DNA of 64,000 nucleotides from Anabaena sp051781005 (GCF_051781005.1 NZ_JBPWOA010000019.1:1-64000); one strand, 5' to 3'. Shown: positions 18,550 through 28,059, counted from the stretch's first letter. Numbers and translations: made by a program. Notes: generated by a model not told the origin, from the sequence alone.

Positions 18550-19347
18550 ACCTAATTTTAATACATAAATTTGTGTAATAGGTTACAGAATGTTTCTCCT
18601 GTAGAGACGTTTTATAAAACGTCCTTAAAGGGTGTTGATGTAGCGGGAGTTAGTAAGATTACAAAAATTAGTTTATTTTGGCTTTGATAGCCTCTAGTAA
18701 GCTGTGAGAGCGTTAAAAAAAAGCCGTTATAAAGCCTTACTCATGTATACATGGTTTTGTTCGGATTATCTACCATAAGCTACTAATTGGATAAATTATC
18801 GGTCATTAGGATACAATGAACAATCCTTGATCAAAATTGATATCCTAAATTTTTAAGCATCCATATTGCATATTGCGAAAAAACGTTATAAATTGTTAAC
18901 TTATAGGGGAATAATTTAATTTGCAGTTTCAAACAGTCAATTCTAGTCAAGTAAATATACTGCAAGGGGTTTAAACTTCACATAAACCTTAAACAGCAAT
19001 AGGGATATATTTTTGTTGAGTAAAGCGAAGTCCTGAACCTTAAAATGGGGCAATGCAGAGTCTAAAAATGTATCTTTCTATAATTGTTTTGAGGGTAATT
19101 TTCATTGATTGATGTGAATAAACCGATTAGTAAAATTCACCGAAAGATTTTTAATAAAAAGCAAATTAACAATAAATTGATTTGCTAATATTCAGCAGTT
19201 GGAACTGTTCTCGTTGGAGTATTGCTTTCCAGGATTTATATTTGCTCTTCAAAAAATCAGTCGTGTAATGCTGAAAATAGCAAATATAAATAATAAATAC
19301 AGGTGCATCTACTACAAAATTACTATCTAAATGGAGTTATTCTGGCG
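18550..19347. other. Intergenic stretch, about 800 bp
   Basis: AT-rich. Contains a perfect 18-bp palindrome (18606-18623). I see no gene or known RNA. The second half must contain the promoter of the first invertase; I could not find a convincing NtcA box. Confidence 0.5.
18606..18623. repeat. Perfect 18-bp palindrome
   Basis: gacgttttataaaacgtc is fully self-complementary. It lies 57 bp downstream of the J-domain fragment and is flanked by tgtagag and cttaaag. It resembles the small palindromic repeats common between genes in Nostoc; it could also act as a weak terminator. Confidence 0.5.
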
Positions 19348-20796
19348 ATGCAAGTGAATGAATTAAACACAACTGACAATATAGAAAATGAGGCATGGCA
19401 AGCCCTAGAGAATTCAATTCTCTATTATCAAGGTCGTCCTATTGGGACTTTAGCTGCTTATGATCCGTCTGTTGAAGCGTTAAATTATGACCAATGCTTT
19501 GTCAGGGATTTTGTTTCTTCTGCCTTAATTTTTTTGATTAAAGGTAGAACAGATATTGTCAGAAATTTCCTAGAAGAAACCTTAAAGTTACAGCCTAAAG
19601 AAAGAGCATTAGACGCATATAAACCTGGTCGAGGTTTGATACCAGCGAGCTTCAAAGTTATCTCTATCAATGGAGAAGAACATCTAGAAGCTGATTTTGG
19701 AGAACACGCGATCGCTAGAGTCACACCTGTAGATTCTTGTTTGTGGTGGCTAATTTTACTGCGTGCTTACGTAGTCGCTACAAATGACTATGCTCTGGCT
19801 TATCGACCTGAATTCCAAACAGGTATCAAGCTAATCATGGAAATCTGTCTGGCTAATCGTTTTGATATGTATCCAACGCTGTTAGTTCCAGATGGAGCTT
19901 GCATGATTGACCGGCGCATGGGTATCTATGGTCATCCGCTAGAAATTCAAGTGCTATTTTTTGCTGCATTGCGTGTAGCTCGTGAGCTACTAATTTGTAA
20001 AGGTAATCAAGATATCGTCGCTGCAATTGATAACCGCTTACCTTTGCTATGTGGTCATATTCGTCAGCATTATTGGATAGATATTAATCGTCTCAATGCA
20101 ATTTATCGCTTCAAAAGTGAAGAATATGGCAAAGCAGCGGTGAATCTATTTAACATCTATGTAGATTCGCTACCTTATTATGAATTAGATAAATGGCTAC
20201 CTAAAAAAGGTGGTTATTTTGCCGGTAATGTTGGCCCATCCCAGTTAGATACTCGCTTCTTTACACTGGGAAATTTAATGGCGATTATTTGTGATCTTTC
20301 AACTGAAGAACAATCTCAATCAATTATGGCTCTGATTGAAAAAAGATGGGATGATTTAGTGGGAGATATGCCCATGAAAATCTGTTTCCCGGCTTTAGAA
20401 CATGAAGAGTATAGAGTTGTCACAGGATGTGATCCTAAAAATATACCTTGGTCTTATCATAATGCCGGAAGTTGGCCAGTTTTAATGTGGATGTTAGCCG
20501 CAGCATCAATGAAAACCAATAAAACTGGTTTAGCAAGAAAAGCAATGGAAATTGCCAAAGCGCGTTTGAGTGAAGATGAATGGCCAGAATATTACGATGG
20601 TAAGAAAGGGCGATTAATTGGTAAACAAGCCCGCAAACATCAAACCTGGACAATTGCTGGGTATTTATTGGCTAAAGAACTAATGGATAATCCTCAGTTT
20701 TTACCATTAGTTAGTTTTGATAAACTACCCCCAGAATCAATTTCTAGAGCCTGTGAATTTGAAGTTGGCAATATCGACCCTTATCTGTCTATGTAA
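19348..20796 (+). CDS. Alkaline/neutral invertase (GH100), first copy
   Basis: Hydrolyses sucrose to glucose and fructose in the cytoplasm. The family core is present: FVRDFVSSA near 51, the nucleophile/base motif CMIDRRMGI with Asp188, and EWPEYYDG with Glu414. With the ATG at 19348 these numbers match the catalytic D188 and E414 reported for Anabaena InvA. The frame extends upstream to a GTG at 19303, but the ggag 13 bases before 19348 and the same arrangement in the neighbouring paralogue favour 19348 (482 aa). A terminator follows at 20830. In Anabaena such invertases are tied to nitrogen fixation and carbon supply. Confidence 0.92.
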   Translation: MQVNELNTTDNIENEAWQALENSILYYQGRPIGTLAAYDPSVEALNYDQCFVRDFVSSALIFLIKGRTDIVRNFLEETLKLQPKERALDAYKPGRGLIPASFKVISINGEEHLEADFGEHAIARVTPVDSCLWWLILLRAYVVATNDYALAYRPEFQTGIKLIMEICLANRFDMYPTLLVPDGACMIDRRMGIYGHPLEIQVLFFAALRVARELLICKGNQDIVAAIDNRLPLLCGHIRQHYWIDINRLNAIYRFKSEEYGKAAVNLFNIYVDSLPYYELDKWLPKKGGYFAGNVGPSQLDTRFFTLGNLMAIICDLSTEEQSQSIMALIEKRWDDLVGDMPMKICFPALEHEEYRVVTGCDPKNIPWSYHNAGSWPVLMWMLAAASMKTNKTGLARKAMEIAKARLSEDEWPEYYDGKKGRLIGKQARKHQTWTIAGYLLAKELMDNPQFLPLVSFDKLPPESISRACEFEVGNIDPYLSM

Positions 20797-20829
20797 TGAG
20801 ATAACTGTCCACAATGAACAATATTTTTC

Positions 20830-20860
20830 AAGCCCCTATGTCATTATATGGGGCTTTTTT
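20830..20860 (+). terminator. Rho-independent-type terminator after the first invertase
   Basis: A 7-bp GC-rich stem (aagcccc at 20830-20836 with ggggctt at 20850-20856) and a loop of 13 is followed by a run of T. It lies 34 bp downstream of the first invertase stop, so the two invertases are probably separate transcription units. Confidence 0.75.
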
Positions 20861-21108
20861 CTCTTTTATAAATTGCTTTCAGCTCATAGTGTAAAGAAGA
20901 TATCATATAGAAAAAGAAGAGAAATAAAAGACTCAGGTTCTATTGTAATAATGGAATATTGCCATGTATCGTGTATGTCCAAGATTAAGTGGCTATATAT
21001 CCATTATTAAACCCAGAAAGCATTGCAGCACAGGCGATACATTTGCTAGATTCCAGTTCAGAATATTAATTACTGCACAATTCCCATAAAAATGGAGTAT
21101 TTACGGCA
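20861..21108. other. Spacer between the two invertase genes
   Basis: About 250 bp after the terminator, AT-rich, presumably holding the promoter of the second invertase. Nothing else is visible. Confidence 0.4.
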
Positions 21109-22524
21109 ATGACAAAAGAGGAAATGTCAAGAATTAATTATGTTGAAAAACAGGCATGGGAATTACTAGAAAATTCTATTATTTACTATCAAGGTCGTCC
21201 CATAGGAACTGTAGCTGTTTGTGATAAGTCACAACCAGAATTTAATTTTGATCATTGCTATGTTAGGGATTTTGTATCTTCAGCTTTAGTTTTTCTTATC
21301 AAAGGTAAGTATGATATTGTACGTAATTTTCTAGAAGAAACCTTGAAATTACAACCTAATAAAAACGACTTTAATGCTTATACCCCTAGTCAGGGTTTTA
21401 TCCCAGCTAGTTTTAAAGTTGTATCAATAAATGGAGAAGAAACTTTAGAAGCAGATTTTGGTGAACAAGCTATAGCTAGGGTTACACCTGTTGATTCTTG
21501 TTTATGGTGGATTATTATCTTACACGCTTATGTCAAAGCTACAAAAGATATAAAATTTGCTTTGCAACCGCAATTTCAGCAAGGCATAATGTTGATTATG
21601 GAACTTTGTTTAGCTACTCGGTTTGATATGAACCCAACGCTATTAGTTCCCGACGGGTCGTGTATGATTTATCGCCGTTTAGGTATTTTCGGCTATCCTT
21701 TAGAAATTCAATCTCTCTTTTATGCTGCTTTATGTGCAGCGCGTAAACTGTTAGTTTGTGCTGGTGATGAAGAGATTATTGTAGGCATTGATAATCGTTT
21801 ACCTTTATTAAGAGATCATATTCGGCATCATTATTGGATAGACATGAAACGCCTGAATGTTATCTATCGTTTTAAGGGTGAAGAATATGGGCAAACAGCA
21901 ATCAATCAATTCAATATTTATGCGGATTCAATTCCCTATGCTGATTTATGTGTATGGTTGCCAAATCATGGTGGTTATTTAGCAGGGAATGTTGGACCTT
22001 CTCAGTTAGATACTCGATTTTTTGCTTTGGGAAATATGATGGCTATCATTAGTTCTTTAACTACTGAACGTCAGTCTCAAGCCATTATGAATTTGATTGA
22101 AGAACGATGGGATGATTTAGTGGGAGAAATGCCCATGAAAATCTGTTTTCCGGCTTTAGAGAATGAGGAATATAGAATTTTTACAGGCTGCGATCCTAAA
22201 AATATGCCTTGGTCATATCATAATGGTGGTAGCTGGCCTGTTTTGTTATGGTGTTTAATTGCGGCTGCTCAAAAAACAGGTAAAACTGATATTAGTAAAC
22301 GTGTTTTAGAAATAGCAGCAGCACGTTTAAGTGAAGATGAATGGCCTGAATATTATGATGGTACAAGTGGTTTATTAATTGGTAAAGAAGCACGGAGATA
22401 TCAAACTTGGACAATTAGTGGCTTTTTATTAGCCAATGAATTAATGCGAAATCCTATATATTTAGAATTAATTAGTTTTGAGGAGTTTGATGCTGGAAAT
22501 ACTTCTCAGGTTTGTGATTTATAG
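21109..22524 (+). CDS. GH100 invertase paralogue lacking the catalytic Asp
   Basis: A 471-aa paralogue of the preceding invertase, collinear with it without gaps over the first 414 residues and very similar throughout. The position equivalent to Asp188 is Tyr (tat at about 21670-21672, context CMIYRRLGI), while the second acidic residue is kept in EWPEYYDG. Asp at this position is invariant in the plant and cyanobacterial GH100 sequences I can recall, so sucrose hydrolysis should be lost or greatly altered. The frame is intact with no stop, so it is probably under selection for another function. The ggag about 13 bases upstream of the ATG mirrors the first copy. Confidence 0.88.
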   Translation: MTKEEMSRINYVEKQAWELLENSIIYYQGRPIGTVAVCDKSQPEFNFDHCYVRDFVSSALVFLIKGKYDIVRNFLEETLKLQPNKNDFNAYTPSQGFIPASFKVVSINGEETLEADFGEQAIARVTPVDSCLWWIIILHAYVKATKDIKFALQPQFQQGIMLIMELCLATRFDMNPTLLVPDGSCMIYRRLGIFGYPLEIQSLFYAALCAARKLLVCAGDEEIIVGIDNRLPLLRDHIRHHYWIDMKRLNVIYRFKGEEYGQTAINQFNIYADSIPYADLCVWLPNHGGYLAGNVGPSQLDTRFFALGNMMAIISSLTTERQSQAIMNLIEERWDDLVGEMPMKICFPALENEEYRIFTGCDPKNMPWSYHNGGSWPVLLWCLIAAAQKTGKTDISKRVLEIAAARLSEDEWPEYYDGTSGLLIGKEARRYQTWTISGFLLANELMRNPIYLELISFEEFDAGNTSQVCDL

Positions 22525-22752
22525 TGAAGGTTTTTTGATCTGGAGATTTTGCTGAATCAGGACTTATGCAACTGTCCTATTAGTAAGATGCGTCAGATGT
22601 CAAAAATCTGTTGATAATCATAATTTATCGGTCTGACGCACCCTACAAGAGATATTAAGTACTCAAACACTTAAAACAGATCAACTTTGGAGCAGATACA
22701 CACGAAGATATAAGTTAGTGTAAAATAAGGTAAGAACCTGAAGATTAACAAG

Positions 22753-23526
22753 GTGGTGATTATTATGTCTTTTTTACTAAAAGATATGATGTTAATAGAA
22801 GCTAATGAAAATGACATCAAGGAACAAGAAGAAAATTTACAAGAGATTGCCAAACAGCTAGAAGAAATTTGTATAACTCAAAATGCTGCAATTCCAAAAG
22901 AAGATTTTAGAAAAGTTTTTTCTAAAATAGAACTTGCGTTGAGGAAATTAGAAGATGCCACAACTAACAAACTATATTTAAAAAGTAATGCTAAAATATA
23001 TGAATTTATTTACAAAAATGTAAAATCTTTAAAACAAAAATATAGTGATTTTTTTACAAATCAATTAATAGAAAATTTTGCAGCAGTAGAAGTATACTTT
23101 GGGTGGAAGAAAGAAATATACAAAGCATCATCATTAATTTTTGAAATAGAAGAAATACGAAACAAAAATAATGAGTTACGAAAGGCTTTTGAAATACAAA
23201 ATGCTTTTGAGAAAAGTTATAAGATAGTAGCTATAATACTTCAAGCTATAGAAAAATATAGTGCTGGTGCAGAAAAAGAGGAAATTGAAAGAATTCAACA
23301 TTTCGCAGAAAATTATATTGCAGATTTCACACCATTAAATACCATTCCAGTTTTCAAGAAAACACTTAACGCAGCTAGAGCCATTTTATGGGAAATTGAA
23401 AGACAAAAAAATCAGCACAAAAATACTGTAGAATCGTTTTTAGGTTTCCTGAAAACATCTCCAGAATGGGTAGGAGATGATTTTGAAGAATGCTTAGAAT
23501 ATGTAAATGAAGTGCGGAGAGAGTGA
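22753..23526 (+). CDS. Hypothetical helical protein, partner of a PIN-domain gene
   Basis: A 257-aa, Lys/Glu/Asn-rich protein predicted to be nearly all helix with coiled-coil character in the first 90 residues (ENDIKEQEENLQEIAKQLEE). No recognised DNA-binding fold, signal peptide or membrane span. Low GC and its position next to a PIN ribonuclease suggest an acquired two-gene module. It is much longer than VapB-type antitoxins. A ggtggt-type ribosome site lies 10 bases upstream of the ATG. An ATG at 22753 has the alternatives 22762 or later; the choice is not certain. Confidence 0.65.
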   Translation: MVIIMSFLLKDMMLIEANENDIKEQEENLQEIAKQLEEICITQNAAIPKEDFRKVFSKIELALRKLEDATTNKLYLKSNAKIYEFIYKNVKSLKQKYSDFFTNQLIENFAAVEVYFGWKKEIYKASSLIFEIEEIRNKNNELRKAFEIQNAFEKSYKIVAIILQAIEKYSAGAEKEEIERIQHFAENYIADFTPLNTIPVFKKTLNAARAILWEIERQKNQHKNTVESFLGFLKTSPEWVGDDFEECLEYVNEVRRE

Positions 23527-23533
23527 GGTTAGG

Positions 23534-23995
23534 GTGTATCTGCTAGACACGAATCATTGTAGTTTTATTATTATCCAAAAAGACTTAACCTGTATAACAA
23601 AGTTAACCTCACTACCAAAAGGAACTGAAATATTTATTAATGCCATTATATATGGTGAATTGATATTAATGGCGGAGAAGTCAAACAAAAGAGAAGAAAA
23701 TTTAGAAATAGTTAATCGGTTTACTCAAAGCTTAACCAAGATATATCCCATAGATGAAGAAACATCTAGAGTTTATGGTCAGTTCCATGCAGAAATAATT
23801 AACACATTTGCACCTCAAGAGAAAGAAAAAAGAAGAAAATTTAAAATCAAAGATGCGGGAATACATCCCAATGATTTATGGATAGCTTGTACAGCAATAC
23901 AACACGATTTAACTATTATTTCTCAAGATAGTGATTTTCAGCAGATGAGTAAAGTAAAACCTCTAAAGTTAGAGTGTTGGAAATCTCAAATATAG
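23534..23995 (+). CDS. PIN-domain ribonuclease, VapC-like
   Basis: PIN nucleases cut RNA, often tRNA, with Mg2+. The acidic residues are at the expected places: Asp5 in YLLDTNHCS, Glu42 in YGELILMAE, Asp114 in HPNDLWIA and Asp132/Asp134 in SQDSDF. Translation most likely starts at the GTG at 23534 (153 aa), five bases after gagg and eight after the stop of the preceding gene; the frame is open upstream to an ATG at 23507 inside that gene. The stop codon tag lies inside the left end of a MITE (tatagcgg), so the insertion fixed the present C-terminus. Confidence 0.85.
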   Translation: MYLLDTNHCSFIIIQKDLTCITKLTSLPKGTEIFINAIIYGELILMAEKSNKREENLEIVNRFTQSLTKIYPIDEETSRVYGQFHAEIINTFAPQEKEKRRKFKIKDAGIHPNDLWIACTAIQHDLTIISQDSDFQQMSKVKPLKLECWKSQI

Positions 23996-24087
23996 CGGTT
24001 CTCGGTTGAGTGAGATATAAGAACCCCACCCCCAACCCCCTCCCCGCAAGCGATGAGGGGGCTATAATGTATTTCATTCACGTGCAT
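23991..24087. mobile_element. MITE-like repeat, copy A
   Basis: Begins tatagcggttctcggttg and is nearly identical over about 95 bp to the copy at 50279. The right end (accgctata) found in that copy is missing here. The inner part carries a run of aaccccacccccaaccccc and gcaagcgatgag. It supplies the stop codon of the PIN gene. Confidence 0.7.
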
Positions 24088-24225
24088 GATGTAATCATTG
24101 CTTTAAACTAAAACTCTTGTATGACAAGGGTTACATCGTTTCATGTAGGGAAAGTGACAGAAGAGGGATAGTTTCAGAAGTAAAAACTGAAATCATATAG
24201 CAGATGTTCTTTCTTTAATTGTAAA

Positions 24226-24263
24226 TGTGTTGGGTTGCACTTTGTTTAACCCAACCTACGATT
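24226..24263. repeat. Small repeat with inverted gttgggtt/aacccaac ends
   Basis: gttgggttgcactttg followed by tttaacccaacctac gives a short inverted repeat. A related sequence is at 17069-17105. It is typical of Nostoc intergenic repeats and lies just before the 3' end of the ChlH-like gene. Confidence 0.45.
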
Positions 24264-24276
24264 GATTTTGAATTGT

Positions 24277-27200
24277 TTACACCGCTACTCCTTCCAATTG
24301 TTCATCAGTCAAATCATACAATTTCCGCAGTTTATCCAACTTGTCTTGATCAGCTTGCCACAAACTGCGTCCTGATGCTTCTAACATTCTCCCCACGATA
24401 TTTCTAAAAGCTTCAGGATTTGCTTTGCGTAATTTTTCTGCCATTTCTGCATCTAAAGCATAGGTTTCTGCGGCTTGGTCATAAACCCAATCATCTCGAA
24501 AATCAGCAGTACCACCCCAACCGATTAAAGCTGTCATGCGTTGAGAGATTTCAAAAGCACCACCAGAACCTTGATTAGCCATTGCGTCAGCCCATTTGGG
24601 GTTTAGCAACTTGGTTCTGTATTCCATTCGCAACAAATCATCTAAATTGCGGGGTGTGGTGTCTTTAGAGAAACTTTCTACAAAACTAGCAGTTACCTTT
24701 TTCCCGCTTTGTTTTTCTGCGGCTTTTTTCAAACCGCCTGTATTCGCATAGTATTCCTGAATATCAGTTAAACCATATTCTACCGAATCTATTTCTTGAA
24801 CAATGCGATCGCTCGTTTTTAATAAAGTCTGCAATACTTCCGGCCTAGCTTGTCCCTTATCCTGTCTCCCATAGCTAAACACATTGCGGCTTTCCCAAGT
24901 ATCCCCCAACTCTTCCCCAGACTCCCAATTACCATCGACAACTCTATCATTAACCAACGAACCAAAATCACCAGATGGATTAGAAAACAACCTCGCCGAA
25001 GAATTTTCTACACCTTGCGCTTTTAAAGCCAAAGCGTGTTTTCTAATAAAATTCATTTCCTCCGGTTCATTAGCATCAGCAGCACGTTGAAATAAATCAT
25101 CCAACAACTCAATAATATTCACAAAACTATCTCGAAAAATACCTGATAGATTTGCTAACACATCAATACGTGGATGACCAACTTGATCAAGAGGTTTCAA
25201 ATCATATCTAACTATTCTTCCCGTTCCTTCCTTCACAGGTTCAGCACCCACCAATTCCAACAAAATTCCTAAAGATTCACCCTTGGTCTTAATCGCATCC
25301 AAACCCCATAACAAAACTGCCACAGTTTCAGGATAATTCTGATTATCATTTGAATGTTGAGAAATAATTTTCTTGGCAATTTCTCTACCCCGTTCAAAAG
25401 CAGCAGGAGAAGGCATTCTATAAGGATCTAAAGCATGAATATTTCTACCCGTAGGTAAAACACCAGCACCATCCCTTAACAAATCACCACCAGGTGCAGG
25501 AGGAATAAACTCACCATTCAAACCACGCAAAAGATTCGTTAACTCATCAGTAGATTGATTTAATAACCTTGTAATTTCCTTTTTTTCTTCTTCTCTTTCT
25601 TCTTCCTCTCTTCCTTCGCGCTCTTCTCTTCGAGACACTTCGTGAACGCGCCTACCCTGCGGGAACTGCTTCGCAGAACGCGGTTCAATATCTTCCCCAA
25701 AATAAGCATCCAAATAACCAGCTAACTCCTCCTGATTTGGTGCTTCACCTAGAGTATGTAAACCAGAAGAAAAAAGACGGTTTTCGAGAACTTGCAGATA
25801 CTCATACAACTTCACCAAATAATGGTCAAAAGCATGATTACTAAACATCCTCACATTTTCCGGTGTAAACGGAATACCCAACTTTTTCGCATCATCAAAA
25901 GGACAATCTACCTCCAAACCAGTATCAACAATCTTCTTACAAATCCCTTCTTTTAACAGATAATTTTTTTCTGTATCCTCTCGATATTCAGCAATTAAAT
26001 CTCGTAAATTTACTAATTCCTTATATAAACCAGCGCGTCCATAAGGTGGGACATTGTGAGAAATTAATAAACCATAACCGCGACGTTTAGCTAAAATTGA
26101 TTCTGAAGGATTATTAGCAGCATAGATATATAGATTTGGCAGATTTCCTAAGAGAATATCAGACCAAGAATAACCAGTGTTACCTAAAGGAGAACCGGGC
26201 AACCATTCCACAGTTCCATGCATTCCAAAATGAACAACTGCATCAGCTTGAAAATCATTTTGTAACCATTTATAATAAGCTGCATATTGGGGATGGGGCG
26301 TTAAATCTCTTTCAAACATTAACCGCATTGGGTCGCCTTGAATTCCTAACGGTGGTTGTACACCTATCCACACATTTCCTAATTGTACACCACCAATATT
26401 AAACTCATCTCCATAGGTTTTAATGCCGCTACCTGTGAGATATTTCCATTGTTTTTCAATTCTGGATGTTTGGAGATATCCTAACCATTTTTCTAATGTT
26501 CGTGCATTGACAGTAGAACCCCCACTAACCCCTCCGTAAGCCAGAGGGGAAATACCTTTCTCCCTGTTAACAATAGGATTAATTTCATCTGCTTCTTTAA
26601 TTTGGCGAATTAATTCTTCCCCATCATCAGGAATATCACCAACTGTATAACCTTGTTCTTGAAGTGCATGAAGTAATTTAATCAAACTGCGAGGAACATT
26701 TAATAATGCAGCAGTTCCCACTGCACCATAACCAGGGGGAAACCCATATAAAATAATTGCTATTTTACGTTCTGAGATAGGTTTTTGTCGCAATGAAACC
26801 CAGCTTTTGACTCTATTAATTAAACGCTGAACTCGTTCGGGAACTAAATAAATTTTTTCACCTACTAAACCACCCAGTGGAATAGTATCAATTGCCCCAT
26901 CTAATTCTGGTAAAGCATATAAAACCACACTTTGTAAACCACCTACACCTTGACGTACCCAAGAATAAATATCTTGAATTAATAAAGGTGCAGCGACAAT
27001 ATAAGGAACATTTTTAGCTGTGAGAATGCGTTTAGCAACTTCTACCTGTCTTCCGGCTTCCATTGAACCAGCGGGGCCACCAACTAGGGGAAATCCGATA
27101 GTAGAAACTACAGCATCTACTTTCACGGCTTCTGGGGAAAGGGAAGGGGTTTCAATGTTACCGAGTTGACGTTGTTGAGTTTCGTAGTCGGTTGTCATCC

Positions 27201-28059
27201 AATCACGGACGACTACGTGTCCTTCTACACCGTTGATAAAAATTGGTAAAGGTGTTAAACCCGCTTCTTCAAATTTACGAATGAGTTGGGGAATATAGGG
27301 TAATTTGGTAATAACGTGCTTTCGGTAAAGTAAAATACCAATGATTGGGGACTGGGTAATTTTATTCCTTTCTTTCTCCTGACTCCTTCTTTGATACCAT
27401 TCTAAGTATGCTTTGGGTGATGTAAAAAACCCTTGATAATCAGGATGTAATAACCCCATGTTGGGGGTTTCGATGGGTGGGGGGATGTCACCGACTCTTA
27501 AATCTAAGTATCTTTCCGCGAGTGTCAAAAATAGAGAAGCGACGTTTTCTGAACCACCTGCATTCCAGTAACCGTAGATAATTAACCAGTTGCGTAAGTC
27601 TTGGACTTTTTGGACGGGAACGAATTTGAGGAGTTTGGGACCGATTTTGAGGAAGCTAATATAACCTGCGAGTTTATCTTCTTCTTTACCATTGCTGAAT
27701 TTGTCAAGGATGAATTTAACGGGTTTTGGCATTCCTTTAGGTTGATCACCGATCGCAAATGCTCCTATTTTTGTTAAACTCATCAACTCTAGTGCTGACT
27801 CGAAAATAAGCCGGATAGGGATGTTAGCGATCTGTTCCCGTAACCATAAAACTTCGTCATAGTCAAAGATTAAGCTACCGAAAAACACATCTGCACCTTG
27901 GAGTGCGGCTTTTATTTCGTCGCGCTTAGTGATAATATCGCGATCGCTAAACACCCGAATATCCAACTCTTTGACCCGCGAATTCGCCAAAACAGCTGCA
28001 TCTCGGTACAAGTCAGCGTTAAATGATTCAAACCCTGCAATCAAGACGATGCGTTTCAT
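24277..28059 (-). CDS. Magnesium-chelatase H subunit paralogue (ChlH/BchH family)
   Basis: A 1260-aa protein of the ChlH/BchH/CobN family, the porphyrin-binding subunit of Mg- or Co-chelatases. The N-terminal domain is CobN-like and short compared with canonical ChlH (about 1330 aa); family motifs include HFGMHGTVEWLPGS, PPAPGGDLLRDG, GRNIHALDPYRMPS, NLSGIFRDSF and the C-terminal ALIGWGGTADF. It is probably a second, non-canonical H subunit; cobalt chelation cannot be excluded. Residues about 791-828 are an Arg/Glu-rich insertion (QFPQGRRVHEVSRREER, then EEEREEEKKE) encoded by repeat DNA. No ChlD, ChlI or riboswitch lies nearby. Confidence 0.82.
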   Translation of the reverse strand: MKRIVLIAGFESFNADLYRDAAVLANSRVKELDIRVFSDRDIITKRDEIKAALQGADVFFGSLIFDYDEVLWLREQIANIPIRLIFESALELMSLTKIGAFAIGDQPKGMPKPVKFILDKFSNGKEEDKLAGYISFLKIGPKLLKFVPVQKVQDLRNWLIIYGYWNAGGSENVASLFLTLAERYLDLRVGDIPPPIETPNMGLLHPDYQGFFTSPKAYLEWYQRRSQEKERNKITQSPIIGILLYRKHVITKLPYIPQLIRKFEEAGLTPLPIFINGVEGHVVVRDWMTTDYETQQRQLGNIETPSLSPEAVKVDAVVSTIGFPLVGGPAGSMEAGRQVEVAKRILTAKNVPYIVAAPLLIQDIYSWVRQGVGGLQSVVLYALPELDGAIDTIPLGGLVGEKIYLVPERVQRLINRVKSWVSLRQKPISERKIAIILYGFPPGYGAVGTAALLNVPRSLIKLLHALQEQGYTVGDIPDDGEELIRQIKEADEINPIVNREKGISPLAYGGVSGGSTVNARTLEKWLGYLQTSRIEKQWKYLTGSGIKTYGDEFNIGGVQLGNVWIGVQPPLGIQGDPMRLMFERDLTPHPQYAAYYKWLQNDFQADAVVHFGMHGTVEWLPGSPLGNTGYSWSDILLGNLPNLYIYAANNPSESILAKRRGYGLLISHNVPPYGRAGLYKELVNLRDLIAEYREDTEKNYLLKEGICKKIVDTGLEVDCPFDDAKKLGIPFTPENVRMFSNHAFDHYLVKLYEYLQVLENRLFSSGLHTLGEAPNQEELAGYLDAYFGEDIEPRSAKQFPQGRRVHEVSRREEREGREEEEREEEKKEITRLLNQSTDELTNLLRGLNGEFIPPAPGGDLLRDGAGVLPTGRNIHALDPYRMPSPAAFERGREIAKKIISQHSNDNQNYPETVAVLLWGLDAIKTKGESLGILLELVGAEPVKEGTGRIVRYDLKPLDQVGHPRIDVLANLSGIFRDSFVNIIELLDDLFQRAADANEPEEMNFIRKHALALKAQGVENSSARLFSNPSGDFGSLVNDRVVDGNWESGEELGDTWESRNVFSYGRQDKGQARPEVLQTLLKTSDRIVQEIDSVEYGLTDIQEYYANTGGLKKAAEKQSGKKVTASFVESFSKDTTPRNLDDLLRMEYRTKLLNPKWADAMANQGSGGAFEISQRMTALIGWGGTADFRDDWVYDQAAETYALDAEMAEKLRKANPEAFRNIVGRMLEASGRSLWQADQDKLDKLRKLYDLTDEQLEGVAV
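25570..25690. repeat. Repeat DNA inserted in frame in the ChlH-like gene
   Basis: On the minus strand this reads gttctgcgaagcagttcccg, gcgcgttcacgaagtgtctcg, then a purine-rich gaagagag run. The first part resembles palindromic Nostocales repeats (compare the tamB insertion), the second is microsatellite-like. The frame of the host gene is kept through it. Confidence 0.55.
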
